From Protopterus annectens (taxonomy: Eukaryota > Chordata > Ceratodontiformes > Protopteridae), in assembly GCF_019279795.1 (NCBI RefSeq), contig NC_056744.1, positions 899,808,800 to 899,872,799 of the forward strand: DNA of 64,000 bases, read 5' to 3'. The notes under the pieces are model-generated. The model made no database searches. It saw only the letters and a list, made by a program, of their open reading frames with translations, and was not told the origin of the DNA. The position numbers and the translations under genes are program-made. Below, in pieces: positions 1 through 12,300 of the stretch; the first letter of the stretch is position 1; the number at the start of each line of letters is the position of its first letter.

Positions 1-224
1 AATTAAATGCACATGTACCTGTGAAATGTAAATTCTGTCTAGCCTAGCCCAGATTTTATATCTTGGGGAATAATACGTAAATTCACTCTGCACTCCTATT
101 ACTGAATTCACATCTTCCATAACAAATATTTTCATAAATTTCTTCAAAAATCTACCCTCCTTTGTTAGATTTTCCCTTCTGGGCCCCCAAGACTCAAGAG
201 GAAGCAAGAGGGATAGTACTCTGT

Positions 225-2176
225 GGAGGAAGAGTTCCATCCTCAGCCTAAACAGGAAACTTGGAAAAGTTGTAAAGTCTTTTAAAACAAATTACAAAAC
301 TAAAATCATATATCTAGCCAAGGATAATCATAAGGCATTCTTTAAATACATCTGAAGCCTAAAAGTGAATGCCAAGCTATGTGCTGAACTGGTTGTAGAT
401 ATGATCACTCATACTACACTAGAAGATATTGCCAATCTGCTAGCTGATAGATTCAGTGGAAACTTCACCCCCACATATCCACCTACCATATCCCAAAGCA
501 TGACTGACACCAGCACTTTGCCTAGTATCTCTAGAGAACAGGTCATTCCTGCACTCGCCAAGGCCAAAAACACGCCCTCAGTGGGACCAGATAATATACC
601 AGGTTGTTTACTAAACAATCTAAAACAAGATGTAGTAAACCTACTTGGTGTTTTCTGTAATCATAGCTTGAAAAGTGGCTATGTTGCTGCAGAATGGAGA
701 ACAGCAACAATAATCCCCCTGCACAAAGGGCGGCTATAAATTGACTCTGGGAACTAAAGACCCACAAGTCTAACCAGCTTCATCTGCAAGGCCATGGAAC
801 AAATTACCATGGACCTTATCAACAAGGACATAGGTGACCTCCAAACACTGGGCCCAACCCAGATTGGCTTCATTAAGGGTAGATCATGCTTATTAAACCT
901 GGAAGACTTTTTAAGAATGTCACCAAAGCCATTGACACAAGTAAGACAGTACACACAGCCTATCTCGACTTTACCAAGGCTTTTAACACAATTCCCAACT
1001 CTGTCATCATTAAGAAAATCTCTTACATTTATAGATGGGTAGCCAATTGGCTCACTGACAGAATGAGCTCTTTCAAAATTGGTGACTCCACCTTCACAAG
1101 TAGACCCCACACCAGTGGATTACCACAGGGGTCTGTGCCCCTTACTATTTGGCATCTATTTCACAGAAGTTCAAGCCAAAATAGATGGCTTTTGGCTCAC
1201 CAAGTTGGCTGATGATTGCGAAGTGGGGGCAATCACTGAGTCCCTCAATGATGTGAACATATTACAAGAAGGGCTAACACAAACAAATAATTTGTGTCAA
1301 TGCCATGGTCTAAAACTAATGCAAAAAATGCATTATTATTCCCTTTGGCAAAACGGAATTCCCTATAAATTATAATATTGACAGCACCCCCTTGAGTTCC
1401 AACCCAGTGGACACTTGGAATTACAGGTTGATAGCAATATGAACTTTGACTGCTAAGTTTTTACAATGGTAAGGAAAGCCTTTTATGTAGCACACCTCAT
1501 AAGCAAGGGCATGGCATCCAGGTCAAGGGATGTTATAACTCCACTGTACTCGACCCTCATCTGACCACTAATAGAGTATAATGCAACCTTTTGCATGTAC
1601 GTCACCAGACACCTGTAGCAGCTGGATAGACCTCAGAGGTTCTCACTAAGAAAATACAGGGACTCCAAATCATGATATACATGGACAGGCTGAAAGCCCT
1701 GTCATTTACTCTGTATCTTATAGGCTGCTGATAGGTGATTTGTGCCTGGCCTATAGGGCAATCTCCAACCCTGCCCTAATAGAAATGCTGCACATCCACT
1801 AGTCAAATGGCTAAGAGTCACTCACTCTAGGGATCTCAACCTAGCTTCTAACATTAACAGACTGTGAAGAGACAGATATGCCTCCCAGAGACTGCTGCTT
1901 CTCTGGAATAGACTCCAGAGTTCCTCAATGACCCTACTCAAATGCAACATAGATAACTGGATGGGAGACTGAAAATTCATCCCTGGGGTGGCACCCATGT
2001 CCCTCATGGACAGAGGTAGTCAGTGTTGATCACAGATCCACTCTGTTGATAAATTTGTTCTGTGAACTAGCCAAAAATGAACAAATGGGGATAGTTGGCA
2101 TTAACATGACTAGGCTTATAAAGGCTCTAGGGCCACTAGCCTAGTAACCTCCTATGAACCTATATGAGCCTATAAA
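225..2176 (+). mobile_element. CR1 LINE, 5'-truncated, decayed (copy F)
   Basis: Degenerate CR1-type non-LTR retrotransposon. The reading starts in the linker before the reverse transcriptase (a degraded DNHKAFF motif near 325), continues with the NLLADRFSGNFTP and GPDNIPGC motifs (about 430-610), then IIPLHKG (710-730), a degraded PISLTS and GFIKGRSCLLNL (870-900), and a LADDCEVGA catalytic box near 1205-1230. Frames shift several times, so it is a pseudogene. The conserved C-terminal block (a degraded RLLIGDLCLAYRA motif) lies near 1725-1760. The 3' end at about 2150-2176 carries the CCTATGAA-type octamers seen in the other CR1 copies here. No endonuclease or ORF1 is present, as expected from 5' truncation. 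Bases 1-224 show no feature I can support, though the last part may be an unrecognisable piece of the same element. Confidence 0.85.
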
Positions 2177-2779
2177 GTATATAATAAGTTCTGTACATAC
2201 ATGCAGTTTCATCATACCTGTGTTTTTTTCTCTCTTATATAAATGTCTGATTTTAAATTCATATCTATTAATATTAACGGATTGAATACTCCAGTAAAGA
2301 GCGGGTGTCTGTTCAAATACTTGCAATTACATAAAACTCAAATAGTATTTCTACAGGAAACATGTTTACTTAATAAAGATGTACATAAACTTTCATTATA
2401 GAATTATTTTGTTTTAGCGGGTTTTGGCTTTCAAGATAAAAGAAGAGGCATCCTGATTTTATGGAAGAACTCACCAGTAATCCCAAAATTAAAAGATACC
2501 TATGTTGATAAAAATGGTATGGTAAGTATTCTTAAAACTGAGTGGAACAGAAAACTATGTATATTGGTAAACTCTTTTTGGATTCTAGGGTTTGGAGTTA
2601 AAGATGCAAAAAATGACTTAGATGCTATTGCCTATTACATCAAAAGTGAAGTAAGAACGGCTGTTGATAATTATATTTTATCAGACAAAGATTCCACTGC
2701 ACATAGAAAGCTGAGAATCACATCTTCAGCCAAACACTTAATGAATTTTGTAAATCGAATGAATTTAAAGGCTATATAG

Positions 2780-3235
2780 GTTCATAGGTTCATAGGTAGG
2801 TACTAGGCTATCGACCCAAGGGCCTAAATAAGCCTAGCCAAAAAGGTTCCCTGACTTGCCATTCGAGAAAATTATTTTCCTGTGGCCCTGTCAAGCAGAG
2901 CCACAAAAGTGATCCCTGGGGTGAATTTCCTATTCCCCATCCACTCATCAAGATTTTTCTTGAAGAGTGCTAATGAGGATATTTGTTTGATATAGCTGAG
3001 TAGCTTGTTCCAGAGTATGGGAAGTCTCTGGGACAGGAATCTATCCCTCCAGCACGTCCTGTTTATTGTGGTGACAAGGTTTAGGTCCCTAGACTGTGTA
3101 GCTCAGAGGGAATGGGATTTCTTTAGGTGTAGCATGTCCAACAGCTCTGGGTTTGACATAGCTTTATATGTTAGGCAGAGATCACCTCGGAGTAGGCGAT
3201 ATGCTACGGAGTAAAGCTGGAGTATATTCAGTAAA
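2780..3235 (-). mobile_element. CR1 3' fragment (copy G) inserted in L1
   Basis: Read on the minus strand, this encodes the end of a CR1 reverse transcriptase: LQLYSVAYRLLRGDLCLTYKAMS, then TRFRDLNLV-like and TCWRDRF-like stretches ending in LFKKNLDEWM. It finishes at the low-coordinate end with TTCATAGG octamers (2781-2800), the CR1 3' signature. It is heavily 5'-truncated and sits between two pieces of the L1 at 2240-6355, so it is the younger insertion. Its sequence closely follows that of copy C at 36390. Confidence 0.85.
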
Positions 3236-4989
3236 CCCATTAAGCTTGCATAAACTTGCTTGTAGATTAAAGAAAATGAATAAACTAAATCATATAAAAT
3301 TATAACACATAAAAATAGTAGAAAAGAGAGTAGAACAGATATTAAAGGTATTCTTAATGTCATTAAAATATTTTATGAAAATATAAATAATAATACAAAT
3401 AACCTAGATAATGATGATATAGTCAAACCTTTTATAAGGGAAATATAAATAATAAATTAACATGTGAAAAAATAAAAAAATGATAGACCATTTGCTTTAA
3501 CAGAAATATAAAAAAAAATGTTAAAAGATAATAAGGCTCTAGGCTTAGATGGTCTTATACCAGAACTATATAAAATACTACCAGATGATGCAGTTAAAAT
3601 ATTAGATAAAATTTATAGAGAAATAAAAACAACCGCTGAAGTCCCCCCATCATGGAAATATTCCCTTATACCACCTATTTTAAAACAAGATAAAGATCCT
3701 ACAAAGTGTTCATTATACAGACCCATTTCACTTTTAAATAAAGACTATAAGAGGGTCATGTCCATTTTAGCTAACAGAATTAATTTACTTATACCTAAAC
3801 TAATTAACAATGATCAAACTGAGTTTATTTTAAATAGACAACTACAGGATAATATAATAATAATACATACATTAATAGACTATGCAAACAAAAATAAAAA
3901 TAACTTTTTACATTAGTCTTGATTTAGATAAGGCTTTTAACTCAGTTAATTGGGTGTACCTGTTTAAAACACTTAAAGTATATAATTTCTCACCTGAGAT
4001 AATTACATTAATTTCTAAATTATACAATAACTCTTGTGCTTTTGTTAAAGCAGGTTCTTTTCTTTCTAATTCCTTTAAATTACAAAAAGGCACAAAACAA
4101 GGCTTTCCATTATCACCTTTACTTTTTGCATTAGCTATAGAACCTTTGCTAATAGTATTAGAGCCAATAAAAACATTAATGGCATCAAAATAAAAGAAGA
4201 TTTTGAATGGAAGACTCAGTCTTTGCTGATGATATTTTACTAACAATAAGAAATATAGGAAATTCATTAGAACATATAATTAGTTCTATGAGTCAATTTG
4301 AAGAAATCTCAAATTTAAGATTAAGTCATAATAAAACAAGTACATTATTAATTAATAAAAAATTAAAAATCATATAAAAATACTCTAACTTCAATTGGAA
4401 GATCAATCAAATGAAAAAAAACTTGGTATAAACATTCTGTCTAATGGTAAAGAAATGATACAAACAAACTTTCAACAGGTTGTTGATAAGCTTTCAAGTT
4501 TTGTCACAGATTGGAACAAATTCTTCTTTACCATGAAAGAATGATTATTGCTTATTAAGATAGTAATTCTCCCTAAATTATTATTTGTCTTACAATCTTT
4601 AGTACTATCTCCACCCAATACAATTGATGAGGAAGATAAATAATATTCTACTTAAATTTTTGGCATCCTAATAAACCAAAAGTTTACTGTGGCACAGAAA
4701 ATGTCGGGATAATGGTGGAATGGGATTCCCTGATATTCAATTGTATGCTACTTCAACAATTGTAAAAGTTCTACCTTTGTGGATAAATTCATCTTATGAT
4801 TCAAAATGGAAACAAATACATCAATAAATATTATTACTAAATAATACATTTATCATAATCAGTCATAAACAAATAGTACCTAATATTTTTATCTGGTTAT
4901 TAAAAGATTTTGTGCAAATGATATTATACCCTATTCTCAAATTCCCTATTTAAATAACATCATTCCTCTCTCCAAAAGTTCACATATTC

Positions 4990-5240
4990 TAACCATTGCA
5001 GTGCAGTGGTTAGTGCTGTTGCATCACAGTAGGACATTCTCTGGTTCAATTCTTGGCTGGGGTGCCTTCTGTGCAGAGTCTGCATATCCTCCCTGCATTC
5101 ATGTGAGTTTTCTCCAAGTGCTCTGGTTACCTCCCATGTTCTAAAGGCATACATTTGGAGCTTTTCTCCCCGAGCCTCCACTGAAAATGGGCTATGTTCC
5201 ACTTGGACTATCCCAGTAAACAAATGTTAAATAAATAAAT
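4990..5240 (+). mobile_element. tRNA-headed SINE with V-SINE-like core and L2-type tail
   Basis: The head resembles a tRNA with internal Pol III boxes (GTGGTTAGTGC, then GGTTCAATTC near 5040). A core GCCTTCTGTGCAGAGTCTGC...CTCCAAGTGCTCTGG (5067-5130) resembles the conserved centre of V-SINEs. The tail (about 5156-5215) matches the 3' tail of the L2-type LINE at 53455-55272, and a TAAATAAATAAA end follows. It interrupts the L1 C-terminal region. The exact ends and target duplication are unclear. Confidence 0.8.
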
Positions 5241-5365
5241 ACTTAATATTTTCTGTTTCCAATTGCATATACAAATGACTGTTTAAAAACTCATAACTTC
5301 AACAAAATGCTAGTTTTGAAACAGCAAAGTCATTTTATTTATTAACATCAATTTTTAAATGGTGA

Positions 5366-5369
<4 letters not shown>

Positions 5370-5419
<50 letters not shown>
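5370..5419. repeat. (TA)n microsatellite
   Basis: About 50 bases of alternating T and A inside the L1 remnant. Confidence 0.97.
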
Positions 5420-5424
<5 letters not shown>

Positions 5425-6355
5425 TAAAATTTAAGGTCCAGATACAATCAAGATTCTCAGAATTGATTAATTTTAGAAATATTTAGAGACTTTGTGAACA
5501 CAGAGGTAAAAAAGATATTTAACAAAGATAAGAAATTGTTCCTCAAGTTATTGGAATTTTTAATAAATATTAATAATAATGCATGCAATGACAAATAAAT
5601 CATATTTATCACAGATTTATACAATTCTTAAGTTAGATTTCACATATTTAGATAATTCATATTGGAACTACTCCTCAAACATTAATGATGAAGATTTTTC
5701 TGAAGAATAAAATAAATTAGTATTAACATCTACAGATAAAAGTACACCTTCCTTATATTAGAACATTTTAATTTGGAAGTTTTTACATAGAGCTTTTGTC
5801 ACTCGTAACAAAGTTACAATTATGTATAAATCAAATAGAAATAAATGCTGGAGATGTGATTCTGATATAACAGCTGATTGGCTGCATATGGTATATGAAT
5901 GTGATATCATCTCCCCTTTTTGGAAATAAATTAATAACTTTATTCAAGCTCTATGGTCAGATAGATGTAATATTTCTAAATATTTAGTTTTATTTAATGC
6001 TCCAATGCCTGAGATAATTCCAAAAACCCAAGTGCCTCTTCTTTGGTCTATTCTTGCTATAGCCACAAAAGTAGTTACTAAAAATTAGAAAAGTAAAGAT
6101 ACCCCCTCTAGTGTTGAATTTATTAGTATGGCAAAAATTATTTGCAGTAGTGAACTGCATACTATAATGATAAGAACTTCTAGTATTATAGATTCATATA
6201 AATATTGGCTTAAACTTAAAGATTTGCTTGAAAAATATTAATTGCTGTTGATGTAGAACTGATTTTTGATAAGCTGTGGACCTATGTAAATAGTTATTTG
6301 TTTGTTTTATGATTGATTTGTTTATTTATTGTTTTAAAATCAAATAAAAAATAAA

Positions 6356-7082
6356 AAATGCCCTATTCGAATGGTACCAATGAAAGATCTTTCAAAAATG
6401 ACAAGAGTCTTTTAACTTCTGTTGTTCACCAGAAAAAAACTGTTCTTGAGATTGAAATCAATGTATTTGGCTGCTGCCTCTGTCATAAATCCACACGGAC
6501 TGCTACAATTGGGTCATGTTAGTAGATTCAGCAACAGAAATCTTTCTTTTGTACCATTCAAAGAAGACATTTTATAGTGTCCATTGTTGTCACCTTATTT
6601 ACACTGCTTCCACATATATTACCTCTGCAGTGGGGCTCTAGTTTCCTTGGAAAGCACACTGAATCTCCAATAAATAACAATACACTAATGTGCACTTGCC
6701 TTTAGTTTGGCTAGCTGTATGGTTATAACTCTCAGCATGTACTTCTAAGTCAGTGTTCATTATCAGATAAATGTTGTTGTTCAGGTAATATTTTCATTGC
6801 CATTCTGTTTCTCCATTTGATCATTTGCATAGCAATACATGTACTTAGCATTTACTGACTGTACTGTTTTGAACAACAGTATGCATATGTATGCATACTC
6901 AATTTCCTGTCTAGAGTTTTTTTTTTGTTTAACAAAAGGGTACAGCTCAGAGCATAAAGCATTTCTGACTTTGGCCACCTCTCTTCAGAGTGAGAAGGTT
7001 AAACTAGGAACTTGAGTACACCCCAGTCACCGTGAGTACTTTTTTCTGCCATCAAAGGCTAGTATGTGAAAGTGTTATTACA

Positions 7083-7084
<2 letters not shown>
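6356..7084. other. Unannotated sequence upstream of the ACP5-like exon
   Basis: No transposon protein motif, RNA gene or convincing exon was seen here on either strand. Short open frames such as the one on the minus strand at 6781-6978 look random. It could contain promoter or 5' noncoding exon sequence of the gene whose start codon is at 8171, but no core promoter element can be assigned. Confidence 0.4.

Positions 7085-7154
<70 letters not shown>
7085..7154. repeat. (GT)n microsatellite
   Basis: About 70 bases of uninterrupted GT repeat. The following 7155-7415 is plain AT-rich sequence with nothing recognised. Confidence 0.97.
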
Positions 7155-7157
<3 letters not shown>

Positions 7158-7414
7158 AATGTTTGAAAACCTTTTCAGTACTTATGAACTGGGGATTAAG
7201 TTATTCTTGACATCAGTTTGCAAGTACTAAAACAAATTCTGTTTTTATGTTTATAGTATGCAGTTTAGTTCAGTTTTTTGTGCTGTTTTTCTTGGTATGT
7301 TGCCTAAAAATAAGGTTAGGTAGATAAACTGTTGCATTAATAATTACCAGTTTTCAATTGGGAACTGCCTACAAGTAAAAAAGAGGAAAATGGTTCTCAG
7401 AATTTATAACATCT

Positions 7415-7416
<2 letters not shown>

Positions 7417-7510
<94 letters not shown>

Positions 7511-7511
7511 C

Positions 7512-7574
<63 letters not shown>

Positions 7575-7639
7575 GTATATACATATAGATAGATATGAGA
7601 GAAACATACAGATGCAAGAGCGTGCGTGCATACGGTGCA

Positions 7640-7690
<51 letters not shown>
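7417..7690. repeat. Compound (CA)n-(TA)n-(CA)n microsatellite
   Basis: (CA)n at 7417-7502 passes through a short CGTGTGTGTG stretch into (TA)n to about 7571, then about 70 bases of unique sequence, then (CA)n at 7642-7690. Open frames across it encode only low-complexity dipeptide repeats and are not genes. From 7691 to 8162 I see no feature other than the polypyrimidine tract before 8163. Confidence 0.97.
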
Positions 7691-8162
7691 CAACTTCTGT
7701 TTTGAGCACTTCTTGATTTTTCTCTGACAATGTATCTAATGCACTACTTCATATATCAGTCTGAAGGCTTTTGCAAACTTGTTAATACCATTTAAACATA
7801 CTGCTCGGTTGTAAAAGGAAGTTGTGAAACCACAGGCTAGCCTCTGGTAAGAAAATACTTTTTTTGCACTTGATCACCACACCATATAGTGTACATTCCA
7901 TCAAGAAAACAGCTACAGATAACTTACAACAGGTAGGTTCACTGCAGCTTTCTATCTGCCTTCAAAAAGACAGCGAAACAATGTAATTACTGCTGAACAA
8001 TAAAAATACAGAATTTTATTTAAAATGTGAGTAACCTATTTCTCACAGCTTTGGCAAATGACACTGGGGTATTTAAAATGTGATTAATCTAGCTGTAAAT
8101 GCTTTGACAAACAGCACAGTGTCCTACTTTCATATACTCATGCATTTTCTTTAACATTTCAG

Positions 8163-8252
8163 GCATTTGAATGGGTCTGTTGAAGAAATTGGTAACTGCT
8201 GTTCTTGGATTACAGCTAGTGGTCATCTGCTTCTCTTACTCACAGAAAAATG
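8163..8252 (+). CDS. Probable signal-peptide exon of ACP5-like acid phosphatase
   Basis: A good acceptor (TTTTCTTTAACATTTCAG) precedes GCATTTGA and an ATG at 8171. The frame reads MGLLKKLVTAVLGLQLVVI then CFSYSQKN: a basic start and a hydrophobic core, i.e. a classical secretory signal peptide, as expected for the lysosomal/secreted TRAP family. The exon would end after one base of a codon at 8252, followed by GTACAT, a rather weak donor. That extra G completes a GAC (Asp) codon with the first two bases of the exon at 60960, so the phase matches. Since the exon starts with an acceptor, at least one noncoding exon should lie upstream. What is seen: ATG, hydrophobic segment and splice-like ends. 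That it belongs to the same transcript as 60960-61159 is inference. An alternative is a chance open frame; the weak donor is the main doubt. Confidence 0.55.
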
Positions 8253-8261
8253 GTACATTTG

Positions 8262-8372
8262 TCATTTTATTAGTTATTTATTTATTTATTGACTTAATAT
8301 TTGTTTACTGGGAAAGTCCAACTGGGACAAAGCCCATTTTCAGCGGAGGCCTGGGGAGAAATGCTCCCGATG
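8262..8372 (-). mobile_element. L2-type LINE 3' tail fragment
   Basis: Read on the minus strand, it gives the same conserved tail as the L2-type LINE at 53455-55272 and the fragment at 46728-47160: GGAGCATTTCTCCCC-like, CGCTGAAAATGGGC, TTTGTCCCAGTTGGAC, CCAGTAAACAAAT, then a TAAATAA tail. It begins about ten bases after the proposed donor of the 8163-8252 exon. It could be a tail-only LINE insertion or the end of a SINE sharing that tail. Bases 8373-8916 hold nothing recognised. Confidence 0.75.
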
Positions 8373-8916
8373 CATTTGCAATTCTTTTAACATTTTTCCT
8401 GATGTCTTCATAATAGCTTTATTTGATAACTACTTAAAACTTGAATGATGATATAAACAATGAAGTTACTGTGTGCTTGATTTGAAGTTCTTGTCTCATG
8501 ATGGAGATATCATATAATTCTGTAATGCATTCAAAATGGATATCAGCGCTTTGTTTTTAGTAAATTGTTTTACCAGTACATCTATGATCTATGGAAAAAT
8601 GAACTGTAGTGAACTGCTTGAATTATTTTGAACTGTGCCACTTGTAGAATGAAAGGCAAAGCCACTTCCTGTATGAAGCACAGCATTTTGTCAGGGGAGA
8701 ATTCCAAGCATAAATAGAGGTATGTAAATTGTCCTGCTGTGAAACATCATGTTTTGATAACCTCAGAAAGAAAATGTGAAAGTGTTCCACTTTTCATACA
8801 TTAGTATCTTATGTTACCTCCTCTAGTTTTGTCTGGAATGATTACACAGCCCTAGGAATTCACTTTTCTTGGTTTGCTGTGGTGACACATACTAGCTTGT
8901 TGCATTGCGTGTAACA

Positions 8917-9928
8917 TAGGTTCATAGCTTCATAGGTGTGTACTAGGCTAATGACCCTGGAGCCCTTGCAAGCCTAGCCCATAGGATTACCCTAGCATCA
9001 TGCCACCCAACCTTAGTTTCTGTTGAGAAAAGCCACTAGAGTGATCCCCAGGATGAATTTTCTATTTCCCATTCACTCATCAAGATTTCTCTTGAAGAGG
9101 GCCAGTGAGGTGCTCTGCTTGACATGTATGGGAAGTCTATTCCATAGCATGGGCAGTCTCTGGGTTATGAACCTTTCCCTCCAGCACGATCGGTTGATTG
9201 TGGTAATGAGGTTGAGTTCTCTGGAGCGTGTGGTGCGGTGGGATTGAGATTTCTTTAGATGTAGCATTTCTAACAGAGCTGGGTCAGACATGGCTTTGTA
9301 AGTTAAGCAGAGATCACCTCTAAGTAGGCGATATGAGACAGAGAATAGTTGGAGTTTTTTGAGTCTGTCCATATATGACAAGTATTTAAGGCCTAGGATC
9401 CTCTTTGTGAGGTATTTTTGTGGCCTCTCCAGTTGTTGCAGGTGTCTAGAGAGGTACATGCCAAATGGGGCATTGTACTCGATGACTGGCCTAATGAGGG
9501 AAGAGTAGAGGGAGACAATGACCTCTTTCTTCCTGGATGCAAAACCCTTAGTAATGAGATGTGCCACATAGAAGGACTTTCTGACCACAGTGGATGTGTG
9601 GTGGTCAAAAGAGAGGTTGCTGTCAACCTGTACTCCCAGATCTGTTATAATGACTTCTGTGTTCAGTGGACTACCATTGATGTGGTAGTTCATGGGAAAT
9701 GGGTTTTTCCCAAAGGGGATGATGACATATTTTTGGCATTGAGCTTAAACCATGCTTCTGACTCCAGTCATTGGTCTCAGTGAGGCCTTTCTGTAGGATG
9801 TCAACATCACTTGGGGAGTTAATAATGGCTCCCAACTTGCAATCATCTGTGAACTTTGTCAGCCAGAGTCCCTTCATGTTGGCCTGGATGTCTGAGAGGT
9901 AGATACCAAACAGGAGGGGACCCAGGAC
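8917..9928 (-). mobile_element. CR1 copy B, 3' part
   Basis: Encodes the C-terminal part of a CR1 ORF2 in reverse orientation: GLWLTKFTDDCKLGAI (9825-9880), then DLGVQVDSNLSFDHH, SLIRPVIEYNAPFGMYL, RLLRGDLCLTYKAMS and LWNRLP. The longest open piece is 9073-9693. The 3' end at 8917-8940 carries TTCATAG-type octamers on the + strand. The break at about 9928 is abrupt and copy A begins there in the same orientation. The other part of copy B resumes at 14985, and roughly 75 codons around the SGVPQGS motif are missing between the two parts. Confidence 0.85.
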
Positions 9929-10230
9929 CGATGTTGTTGTAGATGTCTTGTGAGGTACATACCAAAAGGGGCAGCATTGTACTGTATAATGGGTCTAATG
10001 AATGATGAGTAGAGGGGAACAATTACCTCTTTTTTCCTGGATGAGAAACCTTTTGTGATGAGGTGTGCCATGTAGAAGGATTTCCTGGCTACTATGGTGA
10101 TGTGATTATCAAAGGAGAGACTACTGTCCACATGTGTCCCAAGGTCTCTTATCACACTTTTGGTGTTAAGTAGACTACTGCCTTTGTGGTAGTTCATGGG
10201 TACAGAGTTTTTACCAAAAGGGATGACAGT

Positions 10231-12300
10231 CTACTTTTTGGCATTGAGCTTGAGGCCATGGCTTTGACACCAGGCATCTGTCTCAGTGAGGCCCTTTTGT
10301 AGGATGTCCACATCGTTAGGAGTTTTGATTATGGCTTCTAGTTTGTAGTCATCTGTGAACTTCATTAGCCAAAGACCTTCTATATTAGTCTGTAATTCAG
10401 AGAAGTAGATACCATACAGGAGAGGACCCAGGATTGAACCCTGTGGTACTCCACTTGTCACTGGTCTGAAGTCGGATTCAGAGTCTGCTAATTTCACAGT
10501 GTGGGTTCTGTCAGTGAGCCAGTTGGAAACCAGTCTTGTGACATAGGGATTTATACCTAGTTTAGTAAGTTTATCTATAATTCCAGAGTGGGGGATGGTG
10601 TCGAAACCCTTGGCGAGATCTAGATAGGCTGTGTGAACCACCTTACCCTCATCTATGGCTTTGGTGACTGCTTCAAAGAAGTCTATCAGGTTTAGAAGAC
10701 ATGATCTGCCTTTTACAAACCCGAACTGGGTTGGGTCCAGAGTTTGGAGATTATCAATGTCTTTGTTTATAAGTTCCATGATGATGTGTTCCATGGCCTT
10801 GCAGACCAGGCTTGTCAGGCTAATGGGGCGGTAGTTCCCAGGGTACATGGTGGATCCCCCTTTGTGGAGTGGGATAACCGTCGCTGTACGCCATTCAGTG
10901 GGCACAAAGCCTGAGGTGAGGCTATGATTGAACATGGTACTTAGGTGGGGTGACAGTTCATTCTGTAGTTCATGTAGAACACAGCCTGGGATGTTGTCAG
11001 ATCCCATGGATGCTGTGATCTTGGCTTTGGAGAGTGTGTTTTTTACCTGTGCAGCCATGATTACAAGAACTTTGCATTCTTCTGGTATAGAGATGGGCCC
11101 TTTAGGGGGTGTGAGGGGGTAAAGTTAGCACTGAATCTATCTGCCAGGATGTTGGCAATATTAGTTGGTTCTGAATATTTAGTACCATTGTGCTGTAACT
11201 CAGAGCAGATCTGAGTGTTGCCATTGGGATTCTTGACATAGCTATAGAATGCTTTGAAGTTGTCTTTAGAAACAGTGGGGATTTTGTTTTCATAACTAGC
11301 TTTGGAGGATTTTATGAGGGATCTCAGCTTCTTACTGAGGCTGACCACGCAGTTCCTCCAATCATGGGATTTTACTCTTTTTTGCAACAATTTCTTTCTT
11401 CTGTTGTAAAGTTTGTTTATGGCAGGGGACCACCAGATTGGCTTCCTTTGTTTGGAGGATAGCATCTTGGTTCCGTTAGGGATAGCACGATCCATGCACT
11501 CATGTAAGTGCTTATAAAGTGCATTTGTGTAGTATTCAGCACTTATACCTCTATTGTCCATCTGCATGGGTGTCATGAAGTTTGCCACTTCTGTCTTAAG
11601 AAGCATGACGTTGGCTTTGGAGAAATTTTTTTATGGTGGTTTCCCTAATAGAGGGTGGGGCAGGATGTGGATGTTTAGGGTGATTAGCTTGTGGTCGGAT
11701 CTGACCAATGAGGAATTGACCTCTGGTGTAGAACATCAGTTTCCCATGTTGGTAATGACCAGGTCTAGGATATTGCTGCCCCTGGTGGGGATGTGGATAA
11801 GTTGATCCAAGGCACTGGAATTTATGAATTTCAGAAAATGTTGAGCAAAAGATTTGGTACATGAGTAGTTTTCCCAGTTAATGGTGGGGTAGTTGAAATC
11901 ACCCATTATTAGGGTGTTTGGTTGTACCCTAATATTTTCCTGTGTATCAAGAAATGAGGAGGGTGAATTCTGGGGCATGGTTTGGGATCTGTAGTAAGCT
12001 ACAGTTTGGATTGCGGTCTTGCCCAGAGTTAGTTGCACTTGGATAATCGCAGATGCATTATGCTGAGCAACTAGCCTGGAGGTATGGATATCCTTTAGTT
12101 TTTCGGTCCAGGTTAGGTGGCCGAAAGGTGCGGTATGAATTATAGCCTGGTAATGCAGGGGTGCTCTCTGGAGCCTTGAACTAGGTCTCTGTCATAGCAC
12201 AGATATCGATGTTCTCCATTTTAAGGAGTGCCTTGAGTGAGTACATTTTGAGGTTTAGACTTCTAGCACTGAGTAGAATTACCCTCAGATTTTGCTTGCT
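10231..12300 (-). pseudogene. CR1 copy A ORF2: endonuclease and reverse transcriptase
   Basis: ORF2 protein makes the target nick and reverse transcribes the element RNA in the nucleus. The endonuclease part (about 12300-11600) has ENIDICAMTET, VAYYR, MGDFNYPTINW and a LDLVITNMGN-like end. A linker with KPIWWSPAINKLYNRRKKLL and ILADRFSANFTP follows (11500-11120). The RT is in a 275-codon open stretch (11058-10231): SDNIPGCVLHEL, WRTATVIPLHKGGS, YRPISLTSLVCKAMEHII, FGFVKGRSCLLNL, HTAYLDLAKGFDTIPHSG, SGVPQGSILGPLLYGIYFSE and the catalytic box KFTDDYKLE. The catalytic box reads FTDD rather than the usual F/Y-A-DD. A further C-terminal piece (VIRDLGTHVDSSLSFDNH) is at 9874-10197 in another frame. 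An internal deletion affects the endonuclease near 12080-12110. Frames are broken between endonuclease, linker and RT. Confidence 0.85.

Larger units (their letters stand above)
2240..6355 (+). mobile_element. L1-clade LINE ORF2 remnant with nested insertions
   Basis: L1-like non-LTR element. An apurinic-type endonuclease start (ISININGLNTPVK, then IVFLQET) lies at about 2255-2360. Reverse-transcriptase motifs follow at 3518-4190: KALGLDGLIPELYK, YRPISLLN, FNSVNW (with a preceding DLDKA) and TKQGFPLSPLLFALAIEPL; the catalytic FADDI-like box is near 4215-4235. The C-terminal CWRC...WLHMVYEC zinc-knuckle-like motif is at about 5850-5905, and an A-rich 3' end at about 6335-6355. Part of the endonuclease is missing. 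The body is interrupted by a CR1 3' fragment (2780-3235), a SINE (4990-5240) and a (TA)n run (5370-5419). Stops and frameshifts make it inactive. It is more AT-rich than the CR1 copies. Confidence 0.85.

Noticed and set aside
4999-5050. tRNA gene with A and B boxes
   Set aside because: The tRNA-like heads here and at 23185, 35095 and 44690 are parts of SINEs; no cloverleaf or complete tRNA is present.
7369-7716. Open frames of about 100 codons on both strands
   Set aside because: They translate only (CA)n, (GT)n and (TA)n repeats.
8171-8413. A single-exon 80-residue protein
   Set aside because: Residues after the first 27 are translated from a LINE tail; the signal-peptide exon model explains the start better.
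9418-9783. 121-codon + strand frame
   Set aside because: Antisense shadow of the CR1 reverse transcriptase on the minus strand.
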